Shown here: positions 22,402 through 32,999 of the stretch, in pieces
Position numbering within the stretch: the first letter of the stretch is position 1
Layout: every line of letters begins with the position of its first letter
Assembly (NCBI GenBank): GCA_002110485.1
Contig: MOWL01000074.1
Location: 62,001 to 126,000 of the forward strand
Origin: Emergomyces orientalis
Taxonomy: Eukaryota; Ascomycota; Eurotiomycetes; Onygenales; Ajellomycetaceae
Direction: 5' to 3'
Length of the DNA: 64,000 nucleotides
Notes under the pieces: model-generated
Told to the model about the DNA's origin: nothing
Databases searched by the model: none
The model's input: only the letters and a program-made list of their open reading frames with translations
Translations under genes and position numbers: made by a program

Positions 22402-22420
22402 CCATACCTACTAGGTATGG
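22402..22420. other. 19-bp palindrome with 9-bp perfect arms
   Basis: CCATACCTA and TAGGTATGG flank a single C. It starts a 163-bp stretch with eight ACCTA/TAGGT pentamers (22406, 22412, 22485, 22489, 22521, 22542, 22549 and 22560). This could be a dimeric protein-binding site or a small hairpin; its function is unknown. Confidence 0.6.
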
Positions 22421-22910
22421 ATTAGATGCATCGAATGTATGATAGAGGCGAATGAGTCAAACAACACTCCGTCAACCCAATAACACCTACCTATCTGGGT
22501 CTAGCTATCCAGTAACTTCGACCTATACTAACTAACTAACTACCTAAGTAGGTGCTAAATAGGTACCCTAATGGATGGGGACCTCGGAATATTTGATTTT
22601 ATTTTTTCTGCTTTTTTTCTTCTTCTGCCCAGGGTCGATCCGGGAAAAGGTCCTAGTTAAGACTAGCGGCGCAACCTTAATCCAACCACGCCCAATGACA
22701 GCTGATCATTCAGGCTTGGCCATAAAGCTTATTTGCGCACATCTTGCTTGGGATGGGAAAAGTAACAGTTTTGAAGAGAGAAAAATGACAACATATCAAG
22801 GAGCATATGACGAGCTTCAAGATAATAGTAAGAAGAGCAAAAAACGTTTGCTATAGTGAAAAAAGAAGATACATTCCATTTTTCCTTCTTCCAAAAGGTT
22901 TACCATTATG

Positions 22911-22911
<1 letters not shown>

Positions 22912-22957
<46 letters not shown>
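22912..22957. repeat. (ATT)n microsatellite
   Basis: About fifteen ATT units in the PBS2-transporter intergenic region. No coding role is visible. Confidence 0.95.
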
Positions 22958-22959
<2 letters not shown>

Positions 22960-25602
22960 CAATCATGATTCAAAGCACCCTGTTCGAATAACATGTAGAT
23001 ATACTCCGTATATATATATATATCTCCCCCTCTGTTGAATTTCTGATACGAAAAGCAGTCGGCGTCTCTTTTCAGCAGGCCTCGGGGGGAAAAATTGCGT
23101 CCGATCGGTCGGGTTCATTCCACCTCGTATTCATCGTACACACGCACCCCTCGGGACCTGGAAATCCGGGAAATACGAGTACGCCAAAAATTCTCCGCAT
23201 TTTTTATATTTCAAATGCTGTCATCGTGGCCACTGCAAGTTGTTTAATTTATATATATATGTATATTTTTCCTCTTCTGGGTCATTCCGGACGCCTTTGA
23301 TTCTTAAGGGGTCTTTTATGTGTATTTTTTTTCTACTGATGATCCGAAACACCCAAGCCTCTGGTGTAACCTTCCAACATCCATTTTCCGTTTCCATCGA
23401 AGCAGCAGCCTGCCACAGGTGGAATAACGGGACATACTTATCCGCGATAAACACCATCAAAAGGGCGTGTTCTAAGAAAGGGAAGATTTCTGAGAAAAAA
23501 CATCGCAATAGAGAGAGTTAATACTTGAAATATGCAATCGTTGATCAGTGCGGGATAACTACCCCCACATCCGATATTGTCATTCCTAAAATTTCGATCC
23601 TTAAAAAACGAAGGCGATTTCTCCCTTAAGTTGCTCATTAACCAGCCTTGCCTTGGTTTTTTTTTTTTTTTTCTCTCTCGGGAAACACAATATATATATA
23701 TATATACATACATACATATACTCGGTGGGGTATGATCGCAAAGTTATTACTGTCACCATGTTCTCAAACTACGCTGCTACTTAGCTAACCCTACCCCAAC
23801 GAGCCAAGAAAAGATCGCCATACCCCGTTCGATGTTTCTTATCTTTAATTTTTAAAATTTCTCAGGGGCAAGCAGACAGGGATCCACACAAAATAAAAAG
23901 CCAAAATTCTGGATGGGAGGGGTGGGGGAGGCATATTGCCAAGCAGTTTATAAACCCGATTGATGCCGGCAAAAACGCGGCTCCCGGCAGCAGTTGGGAA
24001 TAGATGATCTTTTGCTACAATTGGTTTGGGGCTGCGATTTCCCATGCAGCTAGAGGGTCTGGCATGATGCCTGGAGTCAAAAAATAAAACGAAATAAGGG
24101 TTTCACAGATTTTCCTGAAGATGAAGAAGTTGATTGGGGTTACCGAGATAGGATTAGAAGAGCCAAACACGGTCTGTCTGGTTCCCCAAAGGTTTTCTGG
24201 ATGGAATGGATGATCTGCTCAAAGCCGTTGTCGGCCTGATATTCATATGCAGGTGCTTTATACTACATATATCCTAAGCCGAAGCAAGTAGAAGAATTGA
24301 GAGAGCAAGCTTTGAATATACTCTTGATCTATTGAGCACTAAAGTATTGAGAGTAAATGATGGCTTTCTGCTTTCTGCTGAAGGCTATATATAGTTTTGC
24401 TGAGAAGAAAAGACTTGCCTCTCTACTTTTCAATACTATATATATATATATATATTATTGGGGAATAATTACTTGTTGAAAACAAAAGAAACTGTCAGAT
24501 CAATGTTTTTCTACAATAACAATAAGTTAAAACTAGTGTTTATGTTCTTCTTCTGAATCTATTCATTGAATGAAAGACCAGCAAGTTGAGTAAGCAGGTA
24601 ATTCACATGGTGAGGTCAAAGCCCTTGCCATTCTATGCCCAATTTTCTCTGAGGCAATATATATATATATATAAATAGTACATACTAGTATATTTATCTG
24701 CAGATGAACAAACATGCACAACAACAGACAAAAAAGATCTCTGAAATATTCTCATCAGCCAACCTATCGTACTACTTTTACCAAGGGGAATTCTTTTATT
24801 ATTCTTCTTGTGAAGTAGTCACTACTTTTTATGCAGTATATAAACAGGCCCTACCTCTGATCAGATAAAGGATGTGGCGTGGGCCGAGCCGCTCGTACCC
24901 CCGGGTCCCTGTTCCTTTTCTGTCCTTTGGCCTGTTTGTCTCCTCTCCCCCCACGAGCACAAGGGCGAATACTCGCATATTATTAGTTGGAATTAGTTGG
25001 AAAAAGAATAGCAGGCTTGGCGGGACTTGGCAGGAGTCAAATTTCCAGCCACAGGCACTATACTATGTACACTGTACACGGAGAATATACGGGGAGACAC
25101 AAAGATATATTAAGAGATTGTAGGGGATGTGTAGGGGAGATGTATGTAATAAATATATTAGCCCAAGGGTTACCACAGCCCAATACTGCGTACGTATGTA
25201 TATGATAAAGAGCATTCGGATACTCAAGAGAGATCTCCTGCATGGCGTAGCTACTAACCTCTGTATGAATGAATAGCTGCGGCGGTGCAAGTGTCAGCCC
25301 CTGTCCAGCGTCATCGGCCAAGTATCAACAAAAAAACGCCATCGCCAACCAGACAGGTATTAGGCATCTCCATCTCCCTGAACAGTCGGATATTACCTAC
25401 CACGGTCTGCATTCCTCCCTTCTAATATGTCGTGTACCGACTGTGTTCGTTGTAATTATAGAAGTATAACTTGCTTTTTTTTTTTTTTTTTTTTTTTGTG
25501 GTTTTGTTTTTGTGGGCTCTTTGTCCGCCCAGTCAGCTTAGAGTTGGCCCATGGCATCATAGCTAGCTATAGCTCGCTGTCCCTAATAAAAAAAAAAAAA
25601 AA

Positions 25603-25636
25603 CCTGCTGTCCTCCCTGCTGTCCTCCCTGCTGTCC
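25603..25636. repeat. 12-bp direct tandem repeat (unit CCTGCTGTCCTC)
   Basis: Almost three copies of a 12-bp unit, 350 bases upstream of the AEC transporter start, between a run of A residues and a (CT)n tract. Confidence 0.85.
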
Positions 25637-25981
25637 ATCCCCTTCTCATCATCTTCTCTCTCTCTCTCTCTCCTCTTCAGACCTATTTAATTCCTTTGTC
25701 TCCCGCCACCCTAATTTTTAACCTCAAAACAAAGCCCCCTTACTTCGCTGCCTTGTCCCCGTCCCCCTGGTTTGCGGCTTTGAGGTCTCTGCGGGTGGCG
25801 TCAGCTTGTATTATCTACTTCGTCATTTAGTTTAGCTGGCTGTCCTACCATACAAAAACATATCATACGCAACACCCTGTGTTATCTATCTCTTTCTTCC
25901 TCATTTTGAACTTCAATTCTCTTCTCACCATTGTCAAACCACCTCAAAATCGTCTGAACTACACCCCTAGCAGCCCGCTGC

Positions 25982-28145
25982 ATGATGCTTTTTACCCCCC
26001 CGACCTCCCTACTGAACGCCAATATCCTCCATACCTCCTCCTCTATCCCCAACCAATATGTAGCTCAACAACCCATGGCGGCCCTCGATGGCTTGTCTCC
26101 TCTCTTCCTGAACTCCTCCATTACTGCTCAGCAATCTGGTCAACTTCCTCTACCGCGGCTTGCCCTCCTGGTCTTCTCTGCCGTCCTCGAGGTGGTCTGC
26201 GTCAGTCTGCCGGGCTATATCGTAGCCCGCATGGGCATGTTCGACGCTGATGCCCAAAAGTTCGTCGCGAATCTCAATGTCGTACTATTTACCCCATGTC
26301 TCGGTATGTGTGGCCTTTGCGACTCTTTCTAATTTTAATTTATTTTTTGTAGACTTATGTGTATGTTTGCTAACGGGTCTATAGTGTTCACGAAGCTCGC
26401 CTCCCAACTGACCGCGGATAAACTGACCGATCTGGCTATCATCCCTTGCATCTTCGTCATCCAGACTTTGGTTTCTTTTCTGTGCGCCTCCTTGATCTCC
26501 CGCCTGTTTCGCTTCAAGAAGCGCCAGTCGAATTTCGTCGTTGCCATGGGTGTATGTATACCCCCTCGCGAATCTGTACACATATATCATCACGTTTAGT
26601 AACTAAGTAATCTGATATTTTACAGGTCTTCGGCAATTCCAATTCACTGCCCATCTCTCTTGTCCTATCGCTGTCTCACACCCTCGAGGGCTTGCATTGG
26701 GATCGCGTTCCGAATGATAGCGACGACGAGGTTGCCGCCCGGGGTATCCTATATCTCCTGATTTTCCAGCAACTAGGTCAGCTACTTAGATGGAGCTGGG
26801 GTTATCGCGTCCTCCTAGCTCCACCCGAGACATACTATAGAGACGAAGAAGAGCGCGTCAATGGCCATATCCGGGTTGCTGAACGATATGCCGATGAGCC
26901 TGACAACGCGGGGTGTGAGCGTGATCAAACGCTCATCGACACCACTGGCAATACCGGGCATGCGACACCCAGCGCCTCATCGAGTTCAGCGGATTTATCA
27001 CGCTTTGAATCCGGAGGGGTAACCCCTGTCTTCTCGCGACAATACTCCTTCTCAAAACTAGCCGCAATGGACGACTCAGGGGAAATTGAATCTGAACAAG
27101 AAGAAGAAGAATATCAAAATCATCCAGATCAACCCCCACCACGACCTTTCCAACTACCAGCACCAAACGGCGAATTCCTCCCCCGCCAATCGTCCACAGG
27201 GCGGATGACCCTATTCCCAGACGTAGAACCTCAACAACAACAACAACAACAACATCAACCAGACATCACCACCTCCTCCTCCTCCAACACCTGGCGCCAC
27301 CCACTCCAAAAGCTCTCCAAACGCCTCAAATCAACCTTCCACACCCTCACAACCACCCTAAACACCCACTCCAAATCCCTCTTCCACTCCCTCCCCCTCC
27401 CCCTCCAAAAATTCACCCGCACCACCTTCCACCACCTCACCCGCTTCCTCCACGGCCTCTGGGCCTTCATGAACCCACCCCTCTGGGCCATGCTAACCGC
27501 CATAATCGTCGCCTCCATCCCCTCCCTCCAACGCCTCTTCTTCAGCCCAAGCACATTTATAAACAACTCCGTCACGCGCGCCGTCGAGCAGAGCGGCAAC
27601 GTCGCCGTACCCCTAATCCTCGTCGTGCTTGGCGCCAATCTCGCCCGCAACACCATCCCAGCCGACAAATCATCCTCTAGTAAATCCCCGCGGCGCGAGG
27701 AGCGGAATCTAATAATCGCCTCGCTACTAGCGCGCATGCTCCTGCCCACGCTGATAATGGGGCCCATACTAGCACTGACGGCAAAGTTCGTGCCCGTGAG
27801 TATTCTGGATGATCCGATATTTGTGATCATCTGCTTTTTGCTCACGGGGGCGCCGTCGGCGTTGCAGCTGGCGCAGATTTGTCAGTTGAATAATGTGTAT
27901 ATGGGCGCGATGGCGAGGTTGTTGTTTCAGAGTTATGTCGTTTGGTATGTATTTCTTTTTGTTTTACAATTTTTTTTAAGGGGTTATACATACATATATA
28001 TATATATATTGTTGCTTGGCTTGATATCATCCCACTTCGAAAAGCTACGATTTAACTAACAAGAATGGACAATAGGATCCTCCCTTCCACCCTCCTCCTC
28101 GTCATGCTTGCCCTCCAAGTCGTCCGGTGGGCAACAGCCACATAA
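25982..28145 (+). CDS. Auxin efflux carrier (AEC) family membrane transporter
   Basis: Predicted multi-span transporter of the Mem_trans/AEC family. Four exons (25982-26303, 26385-26551, 26626-27944 and 28076-28145) give 625 residues. An internal ATG at 26075 is also possible. N-terminal half: hydrophobic spans around LALLVFSAVLEVVCVSLPGY, NLNVVLFTPCLVFTKL and IPCIFVIQTLVSFLCASL, then the conserved junction VAMGVFGNSNSLPISLVLSL and LYLLIFQQLGQLLRWSWGY. A central hydrophilic loop of about 280 residues is acidic, with Glu and Gln runs, and is probably cytosolic. C-terminal spans include PPLWAMLTAIIVASIPSL, VPLILVVLGANLARN and the GAPSALQLAQICQLN segment typical of the family; the short last exon adds ILPSTLLLVMLALQVVRW. 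Fungal members are mostly uncharacterised or placed in the endoplasmic reticulum, so the substrate is not assigned. It is divergent from PBS2. Confidence 0.92.
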
Positions 28146-28979
28146 TAAAATTAAAAAAATAAAAGTACCGCACTATCCAATGACGCCCTACTCGACATTC
28201 CCACCTCAATCCAATCTATGCCTCATATCTGCTTTTACCTTTACCTACTTCGGGGCCTTTTCTTTTTCTTTTTCGCCTCTCTTTGACCTCTCTTTTTGTT
28301 GATGAGGGTTAAAATGAGCCAGGTTACTTTTATATTACACGAATGATATGATATGATATTTTTTATTTTTATTGTTGATTGCAATGGTACGAGCGTGAAT
28401 GCGTCTACTTCAAAATTCTTGATGGTTAGTTAGGTGTTTGGTGCGAACGGGGTAGGGGGCAAAAAAAAAAAAAAAAAAACGGAGAAAATACCAACAACGG
28501 CTCAAATTTTGTATTTTTTATTTACTTATTTGATTCTGGGATCTAATCATTTTATTGTTATCTTTTTTGGTTGGAAGCGAGATAATTTTAGCGGTTGTCT
28601 TCTTTTTTATTTATTTATATTATATATTTATTATCATAAAATCTCTGAAAAGGGATTTTCTTTATCACATTTCGTGGGCCTTCTCTTTTATTATGGTTCT
28701 AATCCTGCTTGTCCTAGTTTTGTTTCCCGCCTTTGTTATTTCAGGGATACCATGTTTTATTCACTATTTACAGTTCCGTCTTGCTGCCTTTTCTTTTTCT
28801 TTTTTCTCTTTTGCTAACAAGAAAACAACACCTTTTTGGTATACGTGGATGGGAATAAGAATGGGAGCCGTACCAGGATCTAAAAGTGTATGGTTGAGCG
28901 ACGGAGAGACAACGAACGGGTTTATATTCTACAAATGGAATGAGAATTATGAGATGCGAATACCTGTTCCTGTATGATG

Positions 28980-29018
<39 letters not shown>

Positions 29019-29539
29019 TTATTTACTCTTTTGGGCGAAAGAAGGAAGAGAAAGGGTGGACTGTTGGAACTGCACTACTATTATTAAAAAAAATAATTAA
29101 AATAAAGATCATTTGCAAATGGATGGATAAAGGAATCAAATCCACAATCCAAGATCTATATATCATATCGGGTCTTTTTATTATTATTTTATCTCTTTCC
29201 TTATTTTAGGGTATTTATTTCTTATCCGTCTGCTCCTTCTCTTTTCCGGCCATTTGATCCAAAACACACCTCCTTCGTCCCTTCCCTCTAATCATAACCA
29301 TGGGCCAGCCACGGTATGGTATGTATTGTACAGTACCTTCCTCAAGGCCCGCAGCCTACACCCTCTTCCCCCAAAATAAAAAGCCCTGATTGATCCTCCT
29401 CCGCCTTCTTCCCCTCCCCTTTGTAAACACTCACACTCTTTACCACAATCCCATATCCCATATCCCCCATCCCGATCTCCATCCACCTCACCTCACATCA
29501 CACCCGCAAAATCAACGAACAACACACAAATGCCTCAAA
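28146..29539. other. Intergenic region, no supported gene
   Basis: About 1.4 kb downstream of the transporter. It is T-rich, with an A run at about 28462-28479 and an (ATT)n microsatellite at 28978-29018. The Phe/Tyr-rich frames near 28434-28977 look like translated T-rich sequence. Confidence 0.55.
28978..29018. repeat. (ATT)n microsatellite
   Basis: About thirteen ATT units in the intergenic region between the transporter and the small predicted membrane protein. Confidence 0.95.
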
Positions 29540-29785
29540 ATGGATGAGGACAAGCAGCCCGCCAATAGCGATAGCAATTGCGATGCCAGTGACCAATCCC
29601 AAGCTGATATCCAACACTATCACCACTATCGGCGTGCGCTGATACACCGCGCGCTACTACAGCGACTCGAGCGGCGGCTGCGTATCCATATCTTCCGCCG
29701 ATACCTTACGCACGTGTTCCAGTGGACGGTTCTTGTGTTGTTTGTTTATTATTTTCTGAGGGTGCATCCGCGGGGACGGGGGTGA
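29540..29785 (+). CDS. Small predicted tail-anchored membrane protein (81 aa)
   Basis: I do not recognise this protein. It has 81 residues with a good start context (tcaaaATGG). The N-terminal 30 residues are hydrophilic and acidic. The middle is strongly basic and helical (RALLQRLERRLRIHIFRR). A hydrophobic segment at about 60-74 (QWTVLVLFVYYFL) lies 7-8 residues from the end, followed by a short basic tail, HPRGRG. That layout fits a tail-anchored protein of the ER, mitochondria or peroxisome. An upstream in-frame ATG at 29390 adds 50 residues that look like leader. A GTGAGG donor-like sequence overlaps the stop, but I found no good downstream exon. The gene is short and could be a chance frame. 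Confidence 0.5.
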   Translation: MDEDKQPANSDSNCDASDQSQADIQHYHHYRRALIHRALLQRLERRLRIHIFRRYLTHVFQWTVLVLFVYYFLRVHPRGRG

Positions 29786-29961
29786 GGAGTTTCTTTCTCG
29801 ATTTGGATTTGGATTGGGGGTGTCCATTCGTTTTTTCCATTTGTTCGCTTTGCGTTGTTAGGTAGGTACGTATGATATGCAATGATATGTGTTGGGCCTA
29901 CCCGGTTTTCTGGAAGAGATAAAAAAAAAAAAAAAAAGAGCAAGGACCGGAAAGGGGGGAG

Positions 29962-29975
29962 GGGGGGGGGGGGGG
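29962..29975. repeat. Poly(G) run
   Basis: An unbroken G run of about 14 bases, following GGGGGGA, upstream of the APH-like gene. It may be an assembly or sequencing weak point, or a G-quadruplex-prone site. Confidence 0.85.
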
Positions 29976-30035
29976 TGTCTCAAGCATGTGGTACTAACTT
30001 GGGAAGAATGATTAATTTTTAGTTTTCACAACTAG

Positions 30036-31544
30036 TTGGCTTCGCATTCGCCTCGGTTCATAGTAACAATGGAACTACCACCACTGCAAAACCCAGGCAG
30101 GGGATTTCCACCGGCTCCGCACCCACTTGACTCGGTTGTTGAATTTGCACCCGAATCCGCTGCACCATCTGCTTTTTCACTCCCGTCCGAACCCATTCAC
30201 CCATCACGAGCACACTCACAAACACCGCCAGCATTACATTCGACACAATGGATCTACCAACAGCTACCGCCAGTACGATCCAAACCATCTGCAGCGTCGA
30301 AACACGATAGCAATAGCACCAGATACCAGGCCGGAGAGATTCCAACCGTGACGATGTCCTTGATTAAAGAGATAGCTATAGTCATGGCGGATGAAATGTT
30401 CAGGGAAAATCCTACTGCCAACTTAGAGAGCTCTGCGTCGGAGGCAGAGTTCGCCATGAGAAGGTTGCGCGCCATCTTTTCAGATTCAGGGGCGCCGGGG
30501 TTACCTAAGCGGCGTGCAGTTCGTTTGCCGTTTGATCTGACTGTGGATCGGTTCGTGAGTTTGCCTAATGCCGTGGAGATGGCACATTTGAGTCGGGAAG
30601 TAATCGAACTCGCCAGAAAGAACCTGAGCGGTCAGAAACGAGGGCGGAAAGTTCTCCCTCTGGATTACGTTATCGAAGGGCTAAATGCGGCGATTGGGAA
30701 GGGTGAACTTTTGGGCGTGGAAGACGGGACGACATTAGTGAGCGCCGGTGAAGAGCTGGTTGTAAAGATCGGCTTGTATGATATGCTCGATGACATTTCA
30801 ATGCTGAGGTATATCAGAGAAAATGCTCCTCAGGTTCCGCTACCGGTAACGCACGGCTGTCTTAGGGCAGTGGACATGCAGATAGAATGGGGATTCCTGT
30901 TCATGTCGAATTACTATTGTAACGGGTTCACGCTGGAGGAACTCTGGAGGCGGCTCAGTCATGAGGAGAAGTGGTCAATCAGCGGCCAGCTCAACGGGAT
31001 ATTTGGAGCACTCAGATCAGTTGAAACCCCGCGTATGTTCTCAGGACACCGAGAAATCCTTGGCAGTGGCTCTCCACGACGCTGCAAAGATTCACGAGTC
31101 TTCACATATTTAGCAACCGCCCCGCTTAGCAACGAGGCCGAATTCAATTCTTTTCTCACTCGCCACCCTCGAGAAATCAGCGATTGGAGTTTGCGGATTA
31201 GACCACATCTCCAAGAGAACCACAAGATGGTCATGACCGATGCGAATCTCCATCCTCGAAACATTATAATAAGCCCTGGCCGGACCGAAGCTATCGCTTG
31301 GAGCAGGCCTCAGGGGTAAGAATATGAGTTTTATAATCGTGTTGCCGCACACCGGGACTGGCGTGTGACCTGTCTTGTCAACTGGCAGAGGGGTGGGGTG
31401 TACCCGGAATACTGGGAATATGTCAAGGCTCTGAACCCGGCTGACACGGCAGGATGTCCCCCAAAATGGTGGTACTACCTACCGCGTTCGATTGGAGTGT
31501 GGCTGGTAGAGCATGCTACTGATAATTTGATTGTAGTGCCATAG
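30036..31544 (+). CDS. Aminoglycoside-phosphotransferase-like kinase, catalytic motifs degenerate
   Basis: Member of the protein-kinase-like APH/choline-kinase fold family common in filamentous fungi; substrates are generally unknown. My model has two exons, 30036-31315 and 31391-31544, giving 477 residues. The 75-nt intron starts GTAAGA and keeps the frame at GGVYPEYWEYVKALN, which is family-typical, as is the following PPKWWYYLPRSIG segment. Without splicing the frame stops at 31317-31319. The start is uncertain (ATG at 30036 or 30069). Residues 1-100 are Pro/Ser-rich. The kinase-like domain has VSAGEELVVKIG and FLFMSNYYCNGFTLEELW. The catalytic loop reads TDANLHPRNII where the family has T-H-G/A-D-L-x-P-R-N, so the His and catalytic Asp are replaced. 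The metal-binding Asp before Trp (IDW) is also missing (AIAWSR). It is either a pseudokinase or a decaying gene. Confidence 0.72.
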
Positions 31545-31560
31545 ATGTTTTTTGTGATCT

Positions 31561-31591
<31 letters not shown>

Positions 31592-32999
31592 GGACGTTTT
31601 CTGCTGTTTAGTTTTTCCCTGTCATTCTTTTTCTTCAATTTTCAGCGGTTGATTTTTTCTATTTCATTTTCTATGGCGTTTTGTTTCATTAGGTTTGTTT
31701 CCAAATGCGGGCGATTAAATTGGGAAAGATAAGAATAAAATAGCAATTCAAAATGTTTAACCTACCTGTGTACGTCCTCTTCAGATATTCTGTAGTAATG
31801 AACGTAGGTCAGTGAAATACATGGAGGATGCATGGATGCATCCATTTTTGAGTTCTGCATTATGCAGCATCTCTCGATTCCCTAAATTATTCCCCAATCA
31901 TGAAGGGTTGGATAGATCGGTCTAGAGCCATCTCAAAACTGCATTAGCTACTGGGACGTGGCGTGGGATGGTCGCGTGCCGAACACAAACTGCACACCTC
32001 TTCGGATGTAGACAGGTGTCAGATTCAGTATCTTGAAAAGGTTGCTAGGGACTGCAAAGAGTGTCCAAAGAGTATTTTCTGGGCCCTGTTCGCCCAGTTC
32101 ACAACTATCCAATTCTCAAGAGATCCCAGAGCTATCATTTCGCTACAACAATGGTAAAATGGTAATAATAATTGTAATAAAGAGTCGTCAATGCGCGGAT
32201 AACTATACTAGTTAGGGGATTTTTAAATGAGGTCAAGATAAGCTCCAGCTGAGTCAGCAGCATGTGACCTGGCTGCTATTTCCTGGTTTTTTTTTCTCCC
32301 TTCCGTGTTTGGACGGGGATTGTGGGCTGAGCTTGGAAACTTCGGGGGCAAAAAAAAAAATAAAAAATAAAAATAAAAAAAAAAAAATTTATAAAAATTA
32401 TGCGAACTTATCATCTGCCTTTGTTATTCCTTTCATACACCAGCATACCTATTCTTGTATACCTTTACCTTTCACCCTTTTCCCTAAACTTCTTCTACTC
32501 TGCTACCTAGTTATTCATCTATTCATCATCACACAACTAGGTATTCTCTCTGCCTGGTCGTGCGCACTGACTGCTCCAAGTGCTCCCGCAAACCTGGTCA
32601 TTTGATATCAAGATTCACCAGTCCACGCCACTCTGCCCTATTACTACTATTACTTTACTAATTTCTCCCTTTGCAAGAAAATGAACTTGTCTTTGCCTAC
32701 CTTTTATTCAATCTCATACCGGTTCTAGAGGAGTAAGGAAAAAATCCGCGAACGAAGAAGGGGGTCATTTCTCTTTCCTCCCCTTTCGCCACCCTCCCCC
32801 AAGACCTAGGCAGGGTCGACAGCTGTACTAACAGCATTCTTTTTCTTTTCCTTTTCATTACTTCTTCATCTCTTCTTCTTCTTCTTCTTCTTCTTTTTTG
32901 TCGTTTGTTTTTATTTATTTATATATATTTTTTGTTTTGTTTTCTATGTACTAGACTGAGCTGGCTCTATCTTCTTGTTGGAAGTAACTGCTGGTAATC
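31545..32999. other. Intergenic region, no supported gene
   Basis: About 1.45 kb between the APH-like gene and the choline kinase gene on the same strand. A 29-base T run lies at 31563-31591, a 14-bp palindrome (ATGGATGCATCCAT) at about 31832-31845, A-rich sequence at 32350-32400, and a (CTT)n pyrimidine tract at 32872-32896. The last 500 bases are pyrimidine-rich and probably include the choline kinase promoter and leader. Confidence 0.55.
31563..31591. repeat. Poly(T) run
   Basis: About 29 T residues just downstream of the APH-like gene stop. It may reflect a retroposition tail or simple slippage; no target-site duplication was evident to me. Confidence 0.9.

Larger units (their letters stand above)
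20609..25981. other. Long divergent intergenic region (PBS2 / AEC transporter), no supported gene
   Basis: 5.37 kb separate the divergent start codons of PBS2 and the transporter. I find no frame with recognisable protein sequence and no RNA gene. The region is rich in simple repeats: (CT)n at about 20779-20812, TA tracts near 20985, 23690, 24442 and 24657, (ATT)n at 22912-22957, a 23-base T run at 25475-25497, and a 12-bp tandem repeat at about 25603-25636. A cluster of ACCTA/TAGGT pentamers lies at 22402-22564. The pyrimidine-rich stretch 25600-25980 probably holds the transporter's promoter and leader. Confidence 0.6.

Noticed and set aside
24474..24727. Possible solo LTR bounded by TGTTG and CAACA with TATA-like sequence nearby
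   Set aside because: No target-site duplication (flanks TTACT and GACAA differ), no second copy in the window, no primer-binding site or polypurine tract.
27255..27845. Minus-strand frame of 196 codons
   Set aside because: Antisense to the AEC transporter exon 3; no recognisable sequence.
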